Assembly: GCF_010233585.1 (NCBI RefSeq)
Contig: NZ_CP045997.1
Location: 2,169,237-2,233,236, forward strand
Reading direction: 5' to 3'
DNA length: 64,000 bases
Source: Spirosoma endbachense
GTDB taxonomy: Bacteria; Bacteroidota; Bacteroidia; Cytophagales; Spirosomataceae
A program made the position numbers and the translations under genes. The notes below the pieces were generated by a model. The model was not told the origin of the DNA. It ran no database searches and saw nothing but the letters and a program-made list of their open reading frames with translations. How positions within the stretch are numbered: the first letter of the stretch is position 1; the number at the start of each line of letters is the position of its first letter. Below, piece by piece: positions 37,371 to 47,596 of the stretch.

Positions 37371-39854
37371 TTATTTCCCTCCGCCTACTTTACCGGCTTT
37401 GTTGGCCTGTCCGGCAGCCGCTGGGTTCTTGACGTATTTATCCAACCAGCCGTTCATCTCCCAAAGCATATGCAGTAACGATTCCTTGGCATCGTAGTGA
37501 TGGCTTTCGTAAGGCAGGAAAACCAGGCGAGTCGTTGCACCGAAGCCTTTCAGCGCATTATAGTATCGCTCAGACTGGATCGGAAATGTACCCGTATTGT
37601 TGTCTGCCTCACCGTGAACCAACAGCAGAGGTGTCTTCATCTTATCGGCATTCATAAAAGGCGACATCTTGTTGTAAACCTCCGGAGCCTGCCAGTAGCT
37701 GCGTTGCTCGTTCTGGAAACCGAATGGTGTCAATGTGCGGTTATAGGCACCACTACGGGCAATTCCACCTTTGAAAAGCTTACTGTGGGTCAATAGATTG
37801 GCCGTCATGAATGCACCATATGAGTGACCGCCCACGCCTACCCGGCTGGAATCGACAACACCCAGCCGAACACCTTCATCAATAGCCGCTTTGGCGCTCG
37901 ACACTAACTGTTCTATATACGTATCATTCGGTTCTTTGTCGCCCTCGCCTATAATGGGAATGCTGGCATTGTCCAGAATAGCATAGCCCATCGTTACGAA
38001 CGCAGCCGCACCCCAGAAACTGATCCGGTTGAACTGATAAGGAGAACCCGATACCTGACTAGCCGCTTCTTTGCTCTTAAATTCAGCAGGATAAGCCCAC
38101 AGGAACGTTGGCAGCGGACCTTGTTCTTTTTTATAACCGACCGGCAAATAAAGCGTGGCAGTCAGTTCGACCCCATCCGTGCGTTTGTAGCGAAGTTGCT
38201 GTTTCTGAATCCCTTTCAGCTGCGGATACGGGTGAGGGAAGAACGTCGCCTGAACGGGAGCAACACGGGCTTTGAGGTTGCGGACAAAATAATTGGGGCT
38301 CTCATCGGGCGTTTCCTGAGTAGTCAGGATGATCTGTTTAGCCGCATCCAGTACCGCGATCGGGCGTTCGAAATAAGGAGCCGCCGAACGCCAGAGCTCT
38401 TTAGTTTGCTTGGTTTTCAGGTTGAGCAGGCTCACAAAAGGCCGGTCGCCCTGGGGTGATGCGCCCTGAATGTTGAGCATCAAAATTTCGTCGTTAGGGA
38501 GCAGATTCAGCACCTCACGACCATATTTGTTCTGTTTTGTATCAGGCTGGCCGGGATTGGTGTAACGATCTTCATACGAACGATCAAACAGAACAGCGGT
38601 TTGCCAGTTGCCAGGATTGACCGTTTTCGTGATCGTTTTGCGGTTCTGCCACCAGCGTTCGGTAGCCAAAGCCATCGTTTCATTCCCCCAATCGAAACCT
38701 TCGAACCGGAACTGGGCTGCATAGATTTCTTTGGGTTGCGCCGAGAAAGGAGCATCCAGCAGAAAAACTTTATCCCGAATGTCGGCTTTTACCTTAGGAT
38801 CGCCATTGTCCTGAGCCACCGTGTAGTAAACCGAAGCGGGTGTATCAGAACGCCAGTTGTAATCCCGCGGACCTGTGGGAACACCATCCCGACTGTAGGC
38901 TACACTTTCCTGCAAAGGGCCATCGTTTAGGGTTTTCACCAACGAACCCGCAATCGCATATACTTCTGTTTTCAGCGGAAAACGGCGAACAGGCACTAAG
39001 TACGAAAACGGTGTATGCACCGTCTCGATCATCACGTACTGGCCATCCGGCGATGGTTCTGCCGAGAGAATGATTCCTGGCTGACCAATGTTTGTGGCGA
39101 CCCCATCCAGGCTCATTCGAACGACCTGAGCATTGGTGTAATAGGCAAACTGACGCTCGTCGGACGGATTTTTAAGCAAGTCCTGATAGGTAGGAGCCTG
39201 TCCACGTTTGCCGCCAACGTTTTCCTGAGTGGTTGGGCTGCTTGGCACACGACTGACTTCGGGAGCAGTGCCTCTTGTCGGCGAAATCGTCTTGACGATC
39301 AGGCTTTTGCTGTCAGACACCCAACGATATGGGATACCCAACGTGGCGTTGAGAGCCAGTGAACCAACTTTTTTTGCGGTAGCGGTGGCTACATCCGCAA
39401 TATAAAAGTCGATCTGACTATCAGTCGAATTGGCGAACGCAATCTTGGTTTCGTCGGGCGACCACTGCACATAGCTAATCTGAGGTGTAGCGGGTAGGCC
39501 GGTAATGGCCTTTTCGTCTTTATCCGTCAGTTTTTTCAGCTTCAGGCCCGTTATATAGGGCATACGGCTGGGACCACTGTTTGCCGGATTCAGGCGTAAA
39601 CCTGCCAGTTTGAGTTCGGGTTGCGACAGTTCGGCAATCGTAGGAACAGACGCCTGTTCGAAGATAAGCATCATGTCGCCCTTTGCCGACATTCTCACTG
39701 TGGGCGTAGGCGGTACGGTTACCAGATCGGCCAGCACTTTGGGCGGAGTCTGGTAAGTGGGGGCATCCTGCGCACGGCTAACGAGCGAAAAGGTAGACCC
39801 TAAAATCAGCCAAAGCCACAGACTTTGGCGTGCCATACTTAGATTATAACGCAT
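37371..39854 (-). CDS. Secreted prolyl-oligopeptidase-family S9 peptidase
   Basis: 827 residues with an N-terminal signal peptide (an in-frame ATG at 39836, MARQSLWLWL, is a plausible alternative start). A beta-propeller of TolB/WD-like blades (for example ISYVQWSPDETKIAFANSTDSQ) occupies about 70-540. The alpha/beta-hydrolase domain (about 560-820) has nucleophile Ser678 in GGHSYGAF, Asp751 in HGEADNNTG and His785 or 786 in ESHHYDA. Overall resemblance is to glutamyl-endopeptidase-like S9 enzymes. It hydrolyses peptides outside the cytoplasm. It lies downstream of a SusC/SusD/lipoprotein set on the same strand but is separated from it by a long hairpin. Confidence 0.9.
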   Translation of the reverse strand: MRYNLSMARQSLWLWLILGSTFSLVSRAQDAPTYQTPPKVLADLVTVPPTPTVRMSAKGDMMLIFEQASVPTIAELSQPELKLAGLRLNPANSGPSRMPYITGLKLKKLTDKDEKAITGLPATPQISYVQWSPDETKIAFANSTDSQIDFYIADVATATAKKVGSLALNATLGIPYRWVSDSKSLIVKTISPTRGTAPEVSRVPSSPTTQENVGGKRGQAPTYQDLLKNPSDERQFAYYTNAQVVRMSLDGVATNIGQPGIILSAEPSPDGQYVMIETVHTPFSYLVPVRRFPLKTEVYAIAGSLVKTLNDGPLQESVAYSRDGVPTGPRDYNWRSDTPASVYYTVAQDNGDPKVKADIRDKVFLLDAPFSAQPKEIYAAQFRFEGFDWGNETMALATERWWQNRKTITKTVNPGNWQTAVLFDRSYEDRYTNPGQPDTKQNKYGREVLNLLPNDEILMLNIQGASPQGDRPFVSLLNLKTKQTKELWRSAAPYFERPIAVLDAAKQIILTTQETPDESPNYFVRNLKARVAPVQATFFPHPYPQLKGIQKQQLRYKRTDGVELTATLYLPVGYKKEQGPLPTFLWAYPAEFKSKEAASQVSGSPYQFNRISFWGAAAFVTMGYAILDNASIPIIGEGDKEPNDTYIEQLVSSAKAAIDEGVRLGVVDSSRVGVGGHSYGAFMTANLLTHSKLFKGGIARSGAYNRTLTPFGFQNEQRSYWQAPEVYNKMSPFMNADKMKTPLLLVHGEADNNTGTFPIQSERYYNALKGFGATTRLVFLPYESHHYDAKESLLHMLWEMNGWLDKYVKNPAAAGQANKAGKVGGGK

Positions 39855-39911
39855 ATAGAAATCGATTGTGTTAGGTTAATTGAGTTAAAATGAATTACGA
39901 TTAATAGTTAT

Positions 39912-39987
39912 GGACTTTCGCTCAGAACCGTGCCACGGTTACTAAAGATGAGCCAACAAACCGTGGCACGGTTCTGAGCGAAAGTCC
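39912..39987. repeat. Long inverted repeat, family member 1 (GTGCCACGG core)
   Basis: Perfect 29-bp arms (39912-39940 and 39959-39987) around an 18-nt loop. Each arm contains CTCAG followed by CCGTGCCACGG and ends in AGTCC. A second copy with the same 27-nt plan lies at 48107-48190. A GTTA direct repeat flanks it (39907-39910 and 39991-39994). It sits between two minus-strand genes. Confidence 0.85.
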
Positions 39988-40012
39988 TATGTTAAAAACT
40001 GCGGGCTACTTC

Positions 40013-40495
40013 TTAAAATGAAATTCGGTAGCCTACTTTCTTATAATTTTCGTTCGGGCTAATGTCCGACCCATTTCCTTCCAGAGTCAGAACCAGATCA
40101 ACGGTTTTGGTCGTCGTTGAAGTCGGTGGTGTGCCGTTCAAAACCTCGACAACACAATTCCCCAAACTGGAATTGGCAGGAATGGTAAAGGTCCCTCCTT
40201 TCAGGTTGTAATGCACCCCTTCAACAGCGGTCGTATTGTCTTTATCGACCGAAAATTTAATAACTTCCTCTTTACTCCGTTGTGGCCCCACCAGATTCAC
40301 CTGAGTAGTCTGATTGCCAGCCCCGTTCTTAATGGGCAACAGCGGATATGTTTTTCCAACGGCCAGTGAGGTAACAACCGTAGCCTGAAATTCAACGACC
40401 GTTTTTTTATTCCACAGGAAATCACTTTCCTCAAAGCAGGAAGTTTGTGTAAATAGGATAAAACCTATCAGCATGAAACGCAGGAGTGTTTTCAT
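40013..40495 (-). CDS. SusCD-associated surface lipoprotein with Calx-beta-like domain (DUF4843/DUF1735-type)
   Basis: 160 residues. Lipoprotein signal MKTLLRFMLIGFILFTQTSC, then a short beta-sandwich with the Calx-beta-like phrase FSVDKDNTTAVEGVHYNLKGGTFTIPANSSLGNCVVEVL. Such domains are typical of small lipoproteins encoded after SusD, thought to help ligand binding at the cell surface. It follows the SusD gene by 40 nt. DUF number is a best guess from the pattern. Confidence 0.75.
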   Translation of the reverse strand: MKTLLRFMLIGFILFTQTSCFEESDFLWNKKTVVEFQATVVTSLAVGKTYPLLPIKNGAGNQTTQVNLVGPQRSKEEVIKFSVDKDNTTAVEGVHYNLKGGTFTIPANSSLGNCVVEVLNGTPPTSTTTKTVDLVLTLEGNGSDISPNENYKKVGYRISF

Positions 40496-40535
40496 AGCAA
40501 AGTAGTAATAGTGTTAAGAACACTGAGTCAGTGGC

Positions 40536-41987
40536 TCAGTAGTTATAATTTTGTTTTAGCTTGGGATTGTTATTGATTTCGGCAATCGGAATCCGGGCCA
40601 GAATGCGATAATCAGTAAAAGGAACCGTTGTGGGCAGTTTGACAATGTCGCGGCCCAGTCGTTTCAAATCCCAGAAGCGATGTCCTTCAAAAGCAAATTC
40701 GAGTCGGCGCTGTTTAATGATTTCGTCCAGCAAAGCGGCACCTGTCAGGGTGGTTTTTTCGGCTAAACCCGACCGCGTCCGGATCGTATTCAAATCTTTA
40801 ATGGCATCGGCTTCTTTTCCTAAGCGATAATACGCTTCGGCCCGGTTGAGGTACATTTCCGAAATACGGATCACCGGAACGTTATCGAGGTTGATGGTGC
40901 CATTCTTACCCAGAAACTTCGTCGTTTCGGTGTTTACAGCGCCCCGACCGCTGGTTCCCAGCTCGTAGAGCTGCCGACGAATGTCCAGTACAGCACCCGA
41001 CGCATCTTTTTCTGACTCTAAGTCGGCCAGGAGTGCCACGGTCGGTACCAGATCGCCAAAACCACCGGTAGTCGTGCGGTTTCCAACGGCCGTCAGTGTC
41101 GTAAAGGTTGTTTGTAGCGACGTATTAACGCCGATATTTTCACTCGTTTGAAAGTTAATTTCAAACATCGATTCGGGGTTAATAGCTGTTCGCCAGCCAG
41201 CAATGTAATTGGCTTTCGGTTGAAATGTACCGATCCCGGAAGCCAATGCTTTGGTTGCAAAATCAGCGGCCTCCTGGTATTTTCCGGCATAGAGTGCTAC
41301 TCGCGAATAAAGTGCCTGAGCAGCGCCCTGCGTAGCGTAGATCGGCCCTCTTGTTTTAGCCGTAGCACTTAGTTTATCGATAGCAGCGGTCAGGTCGGCC
41401 AGGATCTGGGTATATACGGCATCCGTAGCTGCCCGATCCGGATAGGTTACCTGAGGCAAGGTCAATACCCCTGACAAAATCAACGGAACACCACCCCGAT
41501 TATAATCACTGATGGTGGCTGTTGGCATGTACGCATAGACTTTAACCAGGTCGAAATACATTAAAGCCCTCAGGAACAGACACTGGCCCTCATACGAATT
41601 GCGTAAGGCATCGGTCAGCTTAACTTTAGTCAGTGCGTCGAGAACCAGATTAGCCTGGTTAATCCCGTAATAGTCCTGAGTCCAGTTAATCATGTGTGCA
41701 CCCGATTGATTCTGGTACTCTGGCACAAGACGGCTTGAGTTGTTGGTGGCACGCCCGTTATCGGAAAGGGCCTCAGGAAGCGCAATCAAATCACGGCCAT
41801 ACAGATCCGTACTTTGCAACGCATCATAAACCGCATTGACAGCCGCATTGATGGCTTCCTGTGAGGTGAGTGCCGTACCGGAATCAATCGATGTCCTTGG
41901 TTTCACTTCAATTAAACTACTGCAGGCAGCAAGTCCCCACGTCATAATAGCCGTGGCAAGCACCCGTTTAAACGTGTATATTTTCAT
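40536..41987 (-). CDS. SusD/RagB-family outer-membrane lipoprotein
   Basis: 483 residues. Lipobox LAAC (signal KRVLATAIMTWGLAAC), SusD fold with AINAAVNAVYDALQSTDLYGRDL, GQCLFLRALMYFDLVKVY in the TPR region, MYLNRAEAYYRLGKEADAI and the C-terminal RRLEFAFEGHRFWDLKRLGRD block. Partner of the SusC receptor encoded 25 nt upstream. The neighbouring secreted S9 peptidase hints at peptide use, but the ligand is not readable. Confidence 0.93.
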   Translation of the reverse strand: MKIYTFKRVLATAIMTWGLAACSSLIEVKPRTSIDSGTALTSQEAINAAVNAVYDALQSTDLYGRDLIALPEALSDNGRATNNSSRLVPEYQNQSGAHMINWTQDYYGINQANLVLDALTKVKLTDALRNSYEGQCLFLRALMYFDLVKVYAYMPTATISDYNRGGVPLILSGVLTLPQVTYPDRAATDAVYTQILADLTAAIDKLSATAKTRGPIYATQGAAQALYSRVALYAGKYQEAADFATKALASGIGTFQPKANYIAGWRTAINPESMFEINFQTSENIGVNTSLQTTFTTLTAVGNRTTTGGFGDLVPTVALLADLESEKDASGAVLDIRRQLYELGTSGRGAVNTETTKFLGKNGTINLDNVPVIRISEMYLNRAEAYYRLGKEADAIKDLNTIRTRSGLAEKTTLTGAALLDEIIKQRRLEFAFEGHRFWDLKRLGRDIVKLPTTVPFTDYRILARIPIAEINNNPKLKQNYNY

Positions 41988-42012
41988 AATCGGAATGTCA
42001 AAAGATAAATAA

Positions 42013-45000
42013 TTAGAAACCTACCTCAATCCCAAATGTGTACGTCTTTGACTGGGGAATAGCACCCGTATTGCCCGATCCGAAGTTGAGGAATTCGGGA
42101 TCATAGCCGGTCCATTTGGTCCAGGTAACCAGGTTGGTGGCCACAGCGTAAAGGCGAATATTCTGAATCACCTTTGTACGGGTAAGGATCGCTTTCGGAA
42201 CCGTATAGGCTAGCTGCACCTGCTTTAAGCGAATGTAGGAAGCATCTTCAATGGTACGGCTCGTACTGGAAACATACGAAGAACCCAATACTTCAGCTCC
42301 TCCGTTATACGGACGGGGAACATCGGTGATCTGGCCGGGTGCGAGCCAGCGATTCTCATACGTCGATACCAGGGTGTTTACATTCCGGGTTCCATCGTCG
42401 ATCAGCGAAAGGCCCTGAGAGTTGTTTGCCCGACGACCGAATTCATACTGGAAGAACGCGGTCAGCTCCAGCCCTTTATACGAGATCTGGTTCCGAAATC
42501 CACCGTAGATGTTCGCAAAATCTGATCCGGCGTATTTCGAATCACGTGGGGTCTGGTACGTATAAACGACGTTGCCATTCTGGTCATACCACATGGCACG
42601 ACCTGTTGCAGGGTTTACACCCGCATACAACGGCACATAGTTTGCGTAAACAGGCTTGCCGACGATGAAATTTCGGGTGGTTGTCGTGTTACCAGCCTGA
42701 ACGGCTGCGGCTAACAAAATAAGGCTGTCTTTATTGGCCTGGGGCGATATACCATCATACAGTTTGGTAACCTTATTGTCGATAACCGAGAAGTTGAAAC
42801 TAGTTTCCCAGCGGAGGGCTGAGTTTCTGAGCACATCGACGGTAATCTCTGTTTCAAAACCCCGGTTTTTCAACTGGCCCGCATTGAAGGTAATTGTGGT
42901 GAAACCACTAGTATTGGGAACCTGACGCTGTAACAACAAATCGTTGCTGGTACGATCGTATACGTCAAACTGACCACGAATCCGGTTATTCCATAATCCG
43001 TATTCCAGTCCGGCAGCCAGTTCGGTATTGCGTTCCCATTTCAGATTGGGGTTGGCAAGGCTATTGGCATAAATACCACTACCACCGTTATAGTTCGCTC
43101 CACCGGTATATAAACCTCTTGAGTCGAAGTTGCCAATCTGGTCGTTCCCTGTCGATCCAAAGCTGGCTCTCACTTTCAATTCGGTCAACACGTTATTCCC
43201 TTTCAGGAAGCTCTCATCAGAAACCAGCCAGCTGGCTGAAACAGAGGGGAAGAAACCAAATAGGTTGTTAGCGCCAAAGCGGGAAGATCCATCGTAGCGG
43301 CCAATAAGTGATAAGAAATACCGGCTACTGTAGTTGTAATCAACTTTACCAAACACGGATGCCCGACGATAGCCCGTCCAGGAGCTCGACATGGCGGTAT
43401 AGTTGGCTGCTGCCGAGATATACTGGAAGTCGGACGTTGGGAATCCGGTAGCCGACCCACTCGTTGTATTCCGGGTATCGCTCCGATACTCGACCCCTGC
43501 CAGTGCATTAAAGGAGTGGCTACCAAACTGATGCCCGTAGGTCAGGGTAGCATTGGTGAGAAAGTTTACGTTCTCGTCATTTTGAAACTGGGAGCGCCCC
43601 TGCACACTATACGCATCCTGAATACGAGGATCTGCGTAATAACTACCTTTTATGAGACGATAATCCAGGTTGACCGTCGGCCGGAATATTAATTGAGGTG
43701 TTATTTTATAGGTGAGTGCCATTGTACCGATCAGCTGATTGGTGACGGCGGCAATTTTGGCCAGATTGGCCGACAGTATAAAATTATGACTAAGTACCCC
43801 AACGGCATTGCCCGTAGCGGGTGTATTGGCATACGTTCCATCGGCATTGTAAATGGCATTGGAGGGCACCATCAGCGGCCCCCCAAAAGCGGCCGAGCCC
43901 AGAAAGCCCCCTCCATTGGGTGAGGCATACTGTCCACCCTGTGTGGTTGTGCTTAGGTTAAGCGACTCCTCAAAGTGTAATTTGTCCGATAGTTTCTGGC
44001 CCAGTCGCAGGCTAGAGGTAAAACGCTTGAAATTGACCGCGATGACGTTGGCATCCTGCGTATTATAGGATGACGACCAATGGAATGTATTGCGATCGCT
44101 ACCGCCCGAAAGCGAGACTTCATAATTCTCAACCCGACCGCTCCGCATGGCAGCCCGCTGCCAGTCATAGGTCTTCAGCGTGTCGACAATACCCTGTAAC
44201 TGACCTTCACCCAGATTGGCCGTGTTATAGCGCAGAATCCCCAGCACCTGCTGCAAGGCCCAGGTCCGATTTTGGGTTGGGTTGGCATTCATAAAAGCCT
44301 CCGTCCGCATGTTTACCCAATCTTGTGAATTGAGCACGTCGAAGTACTTGATCGGCTCAACGACACCCTGATAGTGGTTAAACTTGATCTGCGTCCGACC
44401 GGCTTTCCCTTTCTTGGTCGAGATGATAACGACCCCATTGGCAGCCTGTGAACCATAGATCGACGCAGCCGCAGCATCCTTTAATACCTCGATGGATTCA
44501 ACGTCATTCGGGTTAAGAAAATTAAGTGGATTGGAACTGGCGAAGCTGTTTGTGTTTTGGGTGTTAAGCTGTACACCATCGACAATATAAAGCGGTTCAT
44601 TACCCGCCGTAATTGAGCCTACCCCCCGTATGCGAACCTGCATGGCACCGCCGGGAGCCCCATTGGCCGAAGAAATCTGTACACCGGCAATGCGCCCCTG
44701 CATGGCCCGGTCAACACTTTGCGAAGGGACATTCTGAATTTCGCCCCCTTTGATTTTAGAGACAGCCCCGGTTACTTCCCGTTTGCTGAGCACACCGCCA
44801 TACCCCGTAACGATTACTTCTTCGAGTTCACTATCGGAACTCTGCAATTGCACCGCAATGCTACTACGACTTCCCACTTCAACTTCCATCCGGGCAAAGC
44901 CAATGGATGAAACGACCAGCGTGGGTTTGCCCGATACCGCTAAACTAAAATTACCACTGGCATCAGCCGTGGTACCCCGTGTTGTTCCTTTAACCGTTAT

Positions 45001-45132
45001 ACTGGCCCCTGGTAATGGGCCGCCGTCATCGCTGGATGTTACGCGTCCTGTAATGACGCGCTCCTGAGCATACGCTATGCTCATTATATTCAGCAGTATC
45101 AGTAAGAGGTTGATGAGTAGTTTTTTAATCAT
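42013..45132 (-). CDS. SusC/RagA-family TonB-dependent receptor
   Basis: 1039 residues. Signal peptide ends IAYAQ, then CarboxypepD_reg-like domain (ITGRVTSSDDGGPLPGASITVKGTTRGT), TonB-box region (LEEVIVTGYGG), plug (VDRAMQGRIAGVQI, MQVRIRGVGSI, LYIVDGVQL, VESIEVLKDAAAASIYG), barrel and aromatic C-terminus (TYTFGIEVGF). No STN domain, so regulation does not run through a FecR-type contact. First gene of a minus-strand unit with SusD and a lipoprotein. Confidence 0.94.
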   Translation of the reverse strand: MIKKLLINLLLILLNIMSIAYAQERVITGRVTSSDDGGPLPGASITVKGTTRGTTADASGNFSLAVSGKPTLVVSSIGFARMEVEVGSRSSIAVQLQSSDSELEEVIVTGYGGVLSKREVTGAVSKIKGGEIQNVPSQSVDRAMQGRIAGVQISSANGAPGGAMQVRIRGVGSITAGNEPLYIVDGVQLNTQNTNSFASSNPLNFLNPNDVESIEVLKDAAAASIYGSQAANGVVIISTKKGKAGRTQIKFNHYQGVVEPIKYFDVLNSQDWVNMRTEAFMNANPTQNRTWALQQVLGILRYNTANLGEGQLQGIVDTLKTYDWQRAAMRSGRVENYEVSLSGGSDRNTFHWSSSYNTQDANVIAVNFKRFTSSLRLGQKLSDKLHFEESLNLSTTTQGGQYASPNGGGFLGSAAFGGPLMVPSNAIYNADGTYANTPATGNAVGVLSHNFILSANLAKIAAVTNQLIGTMALTYKITPQLIFRPTVNLDYRLIKGSYYADPRIQDAYSVQGRSQFQNDENVNFLTNATLTYGHQFGSHSFNALAGVEYRSDTRNTTSGSATGFPTSDFQYISAAANYTAMSSSWTGYRRASVFGKVDYNYSSRYFLSLIGRYDGSSRFGANNLFGFFPSVSASWLVSDESFLKGNNVLTELKVRASFGSTGNDQIGNFDSRGLYTGGANYNGGSGIYANSLANPNLKWERNTELAAGLEYGLWNNRIRGQFDVYDRTSNDLLLQRQVPNTSGFTTITFNAGQLKNRGFETEITVDVLRNSALRWETSFNFSVIDNKVTKLYDGISPQANKDSLILLAAAVQAGNTTTTRNFIVGKPVYANYVPLYAGVNPATGRAMWYDQNGNVVYTYQTPRDSKYAGSDFANIYGGFRNQISYKGLELTAFFQYEFGRRANNSQGLSLIDDGTRNVNTLVSTYENRWLAPGQITDVPRPYNGGAEVLGSSYVSSTSRTIEDASYIRLKQVQLAYTVPKAILTRTKVIQNIRLYAVATNLVTWTKWTGYDPEFLNFGSGNTGAIPQSKTYTFGIEVGF

Positions 45133-45497
45133 TTCACAGGTTTGGCTAAATTCTTCTACTAAAAATAAGCCATACCTTTTTCATAACTAGAACTTTATAC
45201 CAACAATATACTGAAATGCCAATTTTTGTATTGCAAATGATAATTTTTGCAAAAACAAAAATCCCCTTTTACAATTTACACCAACTAACTCAGGACATGA
45301 TGTAAACAGACTTGAAATTTTACTTTATTGCAGTACCTAGGTATTTCCTGATGCGATTTGGTCTTCTCCGACTTCTGGATAATAATAGAGGTAACCAACA
45401 ACCAGCTGCGCCAGCCCACGAAAAACATATGAAGTCGTTTGTTTCCCAAGTCTCCTGTTCGAACGACTAATAGTTCATAACGTTAAAAGAGCACGCT
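45133..45497. other. Divergent intergenic region before SusC
   Basis: 365 nt, AT-rich near the SusC start with two TTTGCAA repeats around 45225-45260 that could be regulatory. No credible ORF or clear hairpin. Confidence 0.45.
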
Positions 45498-45689
45498 ATG
45501 AAACCTCAATTAATCAGATTTGCATCGAATTACGTCTTTCTTCAGGTGTTTGGCTGGATTATTGCTAAGGATGGCCCTGTACCTGGTATTGATCCGTACG
45601 GGCCCATTACCATAGCCGCACAAGCAGTAGGTCTAACTATTTTCCAGTCCCTTACGGAACGACGTGAGACGGCAATCGTACAGGAATGA
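45498..45689 (+). CDS. Hypothetical 63-residue protein
   Basis: MKPQLIRFASNYVFLQVFGW ... ETAIVQE. A hydrophobic N-terminal half and a Pro/Gly-containing centre (DGPVPGIDPYGPI) suggest a small membrane-associated protein. A perfect terminator begins 22 nt after the stop, supporting a real monocistronic transcript. No family recognised. Confidence 0.5.
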   Translation: MKPQLIRFASNYVFLQVFGWIIAKDGPVPGIDPYGPITIAAQAVGLTIFQSLTERRETAIVQE

Positions 45690-45710
45690 ATAAACTTTCT
45701 TCCGTATACT

Positions 45711-45738
45711 AAGCCTGGTCAGCTGACCAGGCTTTTTT
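45711..45738 (+). terminator. Perfect 24-nt palindromic terminator
   Basis: AAGCCTGGTCAG and CTGACCAGGCTT are adjacent reverse complements (45711-45734), followed by T4 on the plus strand. Confidence 0.85.
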
Positions 45739-45829
45739 GTGGATTATTTAACCTAGACTATTACTAGTCAATACAATATAGGATCTTCAACCCTATCTGA
45801 GAGGTATTGCACTACTTTGAGACAACGAA

Positions 45830-46258
45830 TCAAACGTTGTTAAACTGATTTCTGATGTGGTCAATAGAATCAAGGATCAACTGGCTCAATACATCCATGT
45901 CAATATCATCCAGTTTCTGAATGTAAATACATCCTTTGCCTGCTTTGTGTTTGCCTAATTTTTGTAGTAATTCCTGTTTTTGGTCGAAGCTGGTAGCCAG
46001 GTATAAAGTAATTGCAGTTGATCTGGAAGCCAACCCGGTTAACGGGGCATCGCCTTCGCGCCCGCTTTCGTAGATGTAATGATAGCTGCCAAAGCCAACG
46101 ATACCGGTACCCCACATTTTAGGGGTAAGCCCTGTTCGTGTCGTAATTTGCGTAATAAGCTCCGAACAGTCTTTACGTTTTTTCTCTTCAGGAATAGCAT
46201 TCAGATAATCCTCTACGCTATTCTCATTTTCGGTCGTTTTGTTTTTCGCCATGGGCAT
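45830..46258 (-). CDS. DUF1801-domain protein
   Basis: 142 residues (140 if the start is the ATG at 46252, MAKNKT). SVEDYLNAIPEEKKRKDCSELI, GTGIVGFGSYHYIYESGREGD and the C-terminal DDIDMDVLSQLILDSI match the YdhG/DUF1801 family of small cytoplasmic proteins. Biochemical function is not established. No operon partner on its strand apart from the next gene 115 nt upstream. Confidence 0.85.
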   Translation of the reverse strand: MPMAKNKTTENENSVEDYLNAIPEEKKRKDCSELITQITTRTGLTPKMWGTGIVGFGSYHYIYESGREGDAPLTGLASRSTAITLYLATSFDQKQELLQKLGKHKAGKGCIYIQKLDDIDMDVLSQLILDSIDHIRNQFNNV

Positions 46259-46373
46259 AGTCTCTTTTATAGTTAAGAGGTAGCAAATAAATCGCGAGCC
46301 TGTTTAATCAATTGTAAATCCTGCTGACCTATAGCTCAGCGCGTCATTTTGCCGTGTTATAAGTGACAGTAAG

Positions 46374-46820
46374 CTAGGCTTTTCCCTCTTGCAGCCTAGC
46401 TACCGATGCCGCGATCCGGCGTTGTCGGGTTTCAACGGTCTTCGCTTGCTCGATCAGGAGTACATGACGACGTTGATTGCTATAAGAGAGTTGCTCAAAA
46501 AATACCTTTGCCTGCACATTACCGTTTAAGGCCGCAGCAAAATCGGGAGGAAGAATAACCTCCCGCGACTCAGTATCCACGTCAATGTCGACGTCGATTT
46601 CATCCCCAGCCACAACGCCAGCCCCCTTCCGATTTTCGGCACTAACGCCTATCATGAACTTTCCTGCCATAACAGCTATACTGCTTCGGTAAGTATAGCC
46701 ATTGATGGTAACCCGCACTGGAGGGCGTTTACCAGCACCCAGGCTGATCACGACTTCATCTGGCACCTCGATACCAGTAACTGTTTTACCATTAGACTGA
46801 AGAGTTGCACGGAATCGCAT
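46374..46820 (-). CDS. DUF1905 / YdeI (OmpD-associated) family protein
   Basis: 148 residues. N-terminal DUF1905 beta-barrel-like segment (FRATLQSNGKTVTGIEVPDEV, RPPVRVTINGYTYRSSI, VAGDEIDVDIDVD) followed by the YdeI-type helical end (PPDFAAALNGNVQAKVFFEQLSYSNQRRHVLLIEQAKTVETRQRRI). Known members of the YdeI group are linked to bacteriocin or antimicrobial peptide tolerance in enterobacteria; function here is unknown. Same strand as the DUF1801 gene. Confidence 0.85.
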   Translation of the reverse strand: MRFRATLQSNGKTVTGIEVPDEVVISLGAGKRPPVRVTINGYTYRSSIAVMAGKFMIGVSAENRKGAGVVAGDEIDVDIDVDTESREVILPPDFAAALNGNVQAKVFFEQLSYSNQRRHVLLIEQAKTVETRQRRIAASVARLQEGKA

Positions 46821-47176
46821 CAGTTCTTGTTCGTTTATTGTTGATCATCCCAGCCAGGTTTCGCCACTGAAGCAAAGATAGTCTTTTGCCAGAATTAGCC
46901 TTTTAGTCACTCATAAGGCTCACCACAGGCAACGGATAAAGTGGTTGCTGCGCCACGTACGATTAGCAAGATCATTTAATGGAACTGTTTTATGGATGAC
47001 TTTGCGGTTATAAATCGTCCGTTGGTAGAACCCAGGCAATAAGGCCGTTTTTCTGGATCGCAATTAATTCAGATACGATCAAAATCAATTTGTAACTTTA
47101 ACTGACTCATTTTTCAACAGTTGGCACATCATTGCTGTTGTATCGAGACGAACAGATTTGTTAAATTCATTGGGCC
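46821..47176. other. Divergent intergenic region
   Basis: 356 nt between divergent genes. Moderate GC, no ORF with coding character, no clear repeat or hairpin. It should contain two promoters that cannot be pinned down. Confidence 0.4.
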
Positions 47177-47596
47177 ATGAGCTTTAATCCAACGAACGGA
47201 GGCTTACTGGTTGTCGAAGACAATCTGGAGTTGTGGTTGCTACTGAAAGACGCTTTATCGCTGGCCTTACCGGAGATAGAGGTTGTTCACGCTTCTACAG
47301 CCCAGGTCACCTTGCGTTATTTATACTGTATTGGCGACGAAGAATACTTACCCCAGCTGATTTTACAAGACTTATACCTACCACAGAGGAGTGATGGAAT
47401 CAATTTGCTAGATCAGCTCAAGCAAATCGATTCGCCCTACTGGCAAATCCCGGTTGCGATTATGAGTAAATTCAGCGATCCTGATGATATTGTCGATGTT
47501 TACCATTTAGGGGCCGACACCTATCTGGTTAAGCCCACGAGTATGGATGATTGGATAGCCTGTCTACGCGGCCTGCGTAGCTATTGGAACGTATAG
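47177..47596 (+). CDS. Orphan CheY-like response regulator
   Basis: 139-residue receiver-only protein. Acidic pair in LVVEDNLE, phospho-acceptor Asp65 in ILQDLYLPQRSDG, Ser in AIMSKF and Lys in YLVKPTSM. A longer alpha2-beta3 connection (YCIGDEEYLPQ) is typical of single-domain regulators that receive phosphate from hybrid kinases. No kinase is encoded nearby. Confidence 0.88.
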   Translation: MSFNPTNGGLLVVEDNLELWLLLKDALSLALPEIEVVHASTAQVTLRYLYCIGDEEYLPQLILQDLYLPQRSDGINLLDQLKQIDSPYWQIPVAIMSKFSDPDDIVDVYHLGADTYLVKPTSMDDWIACLRGLRSYWNV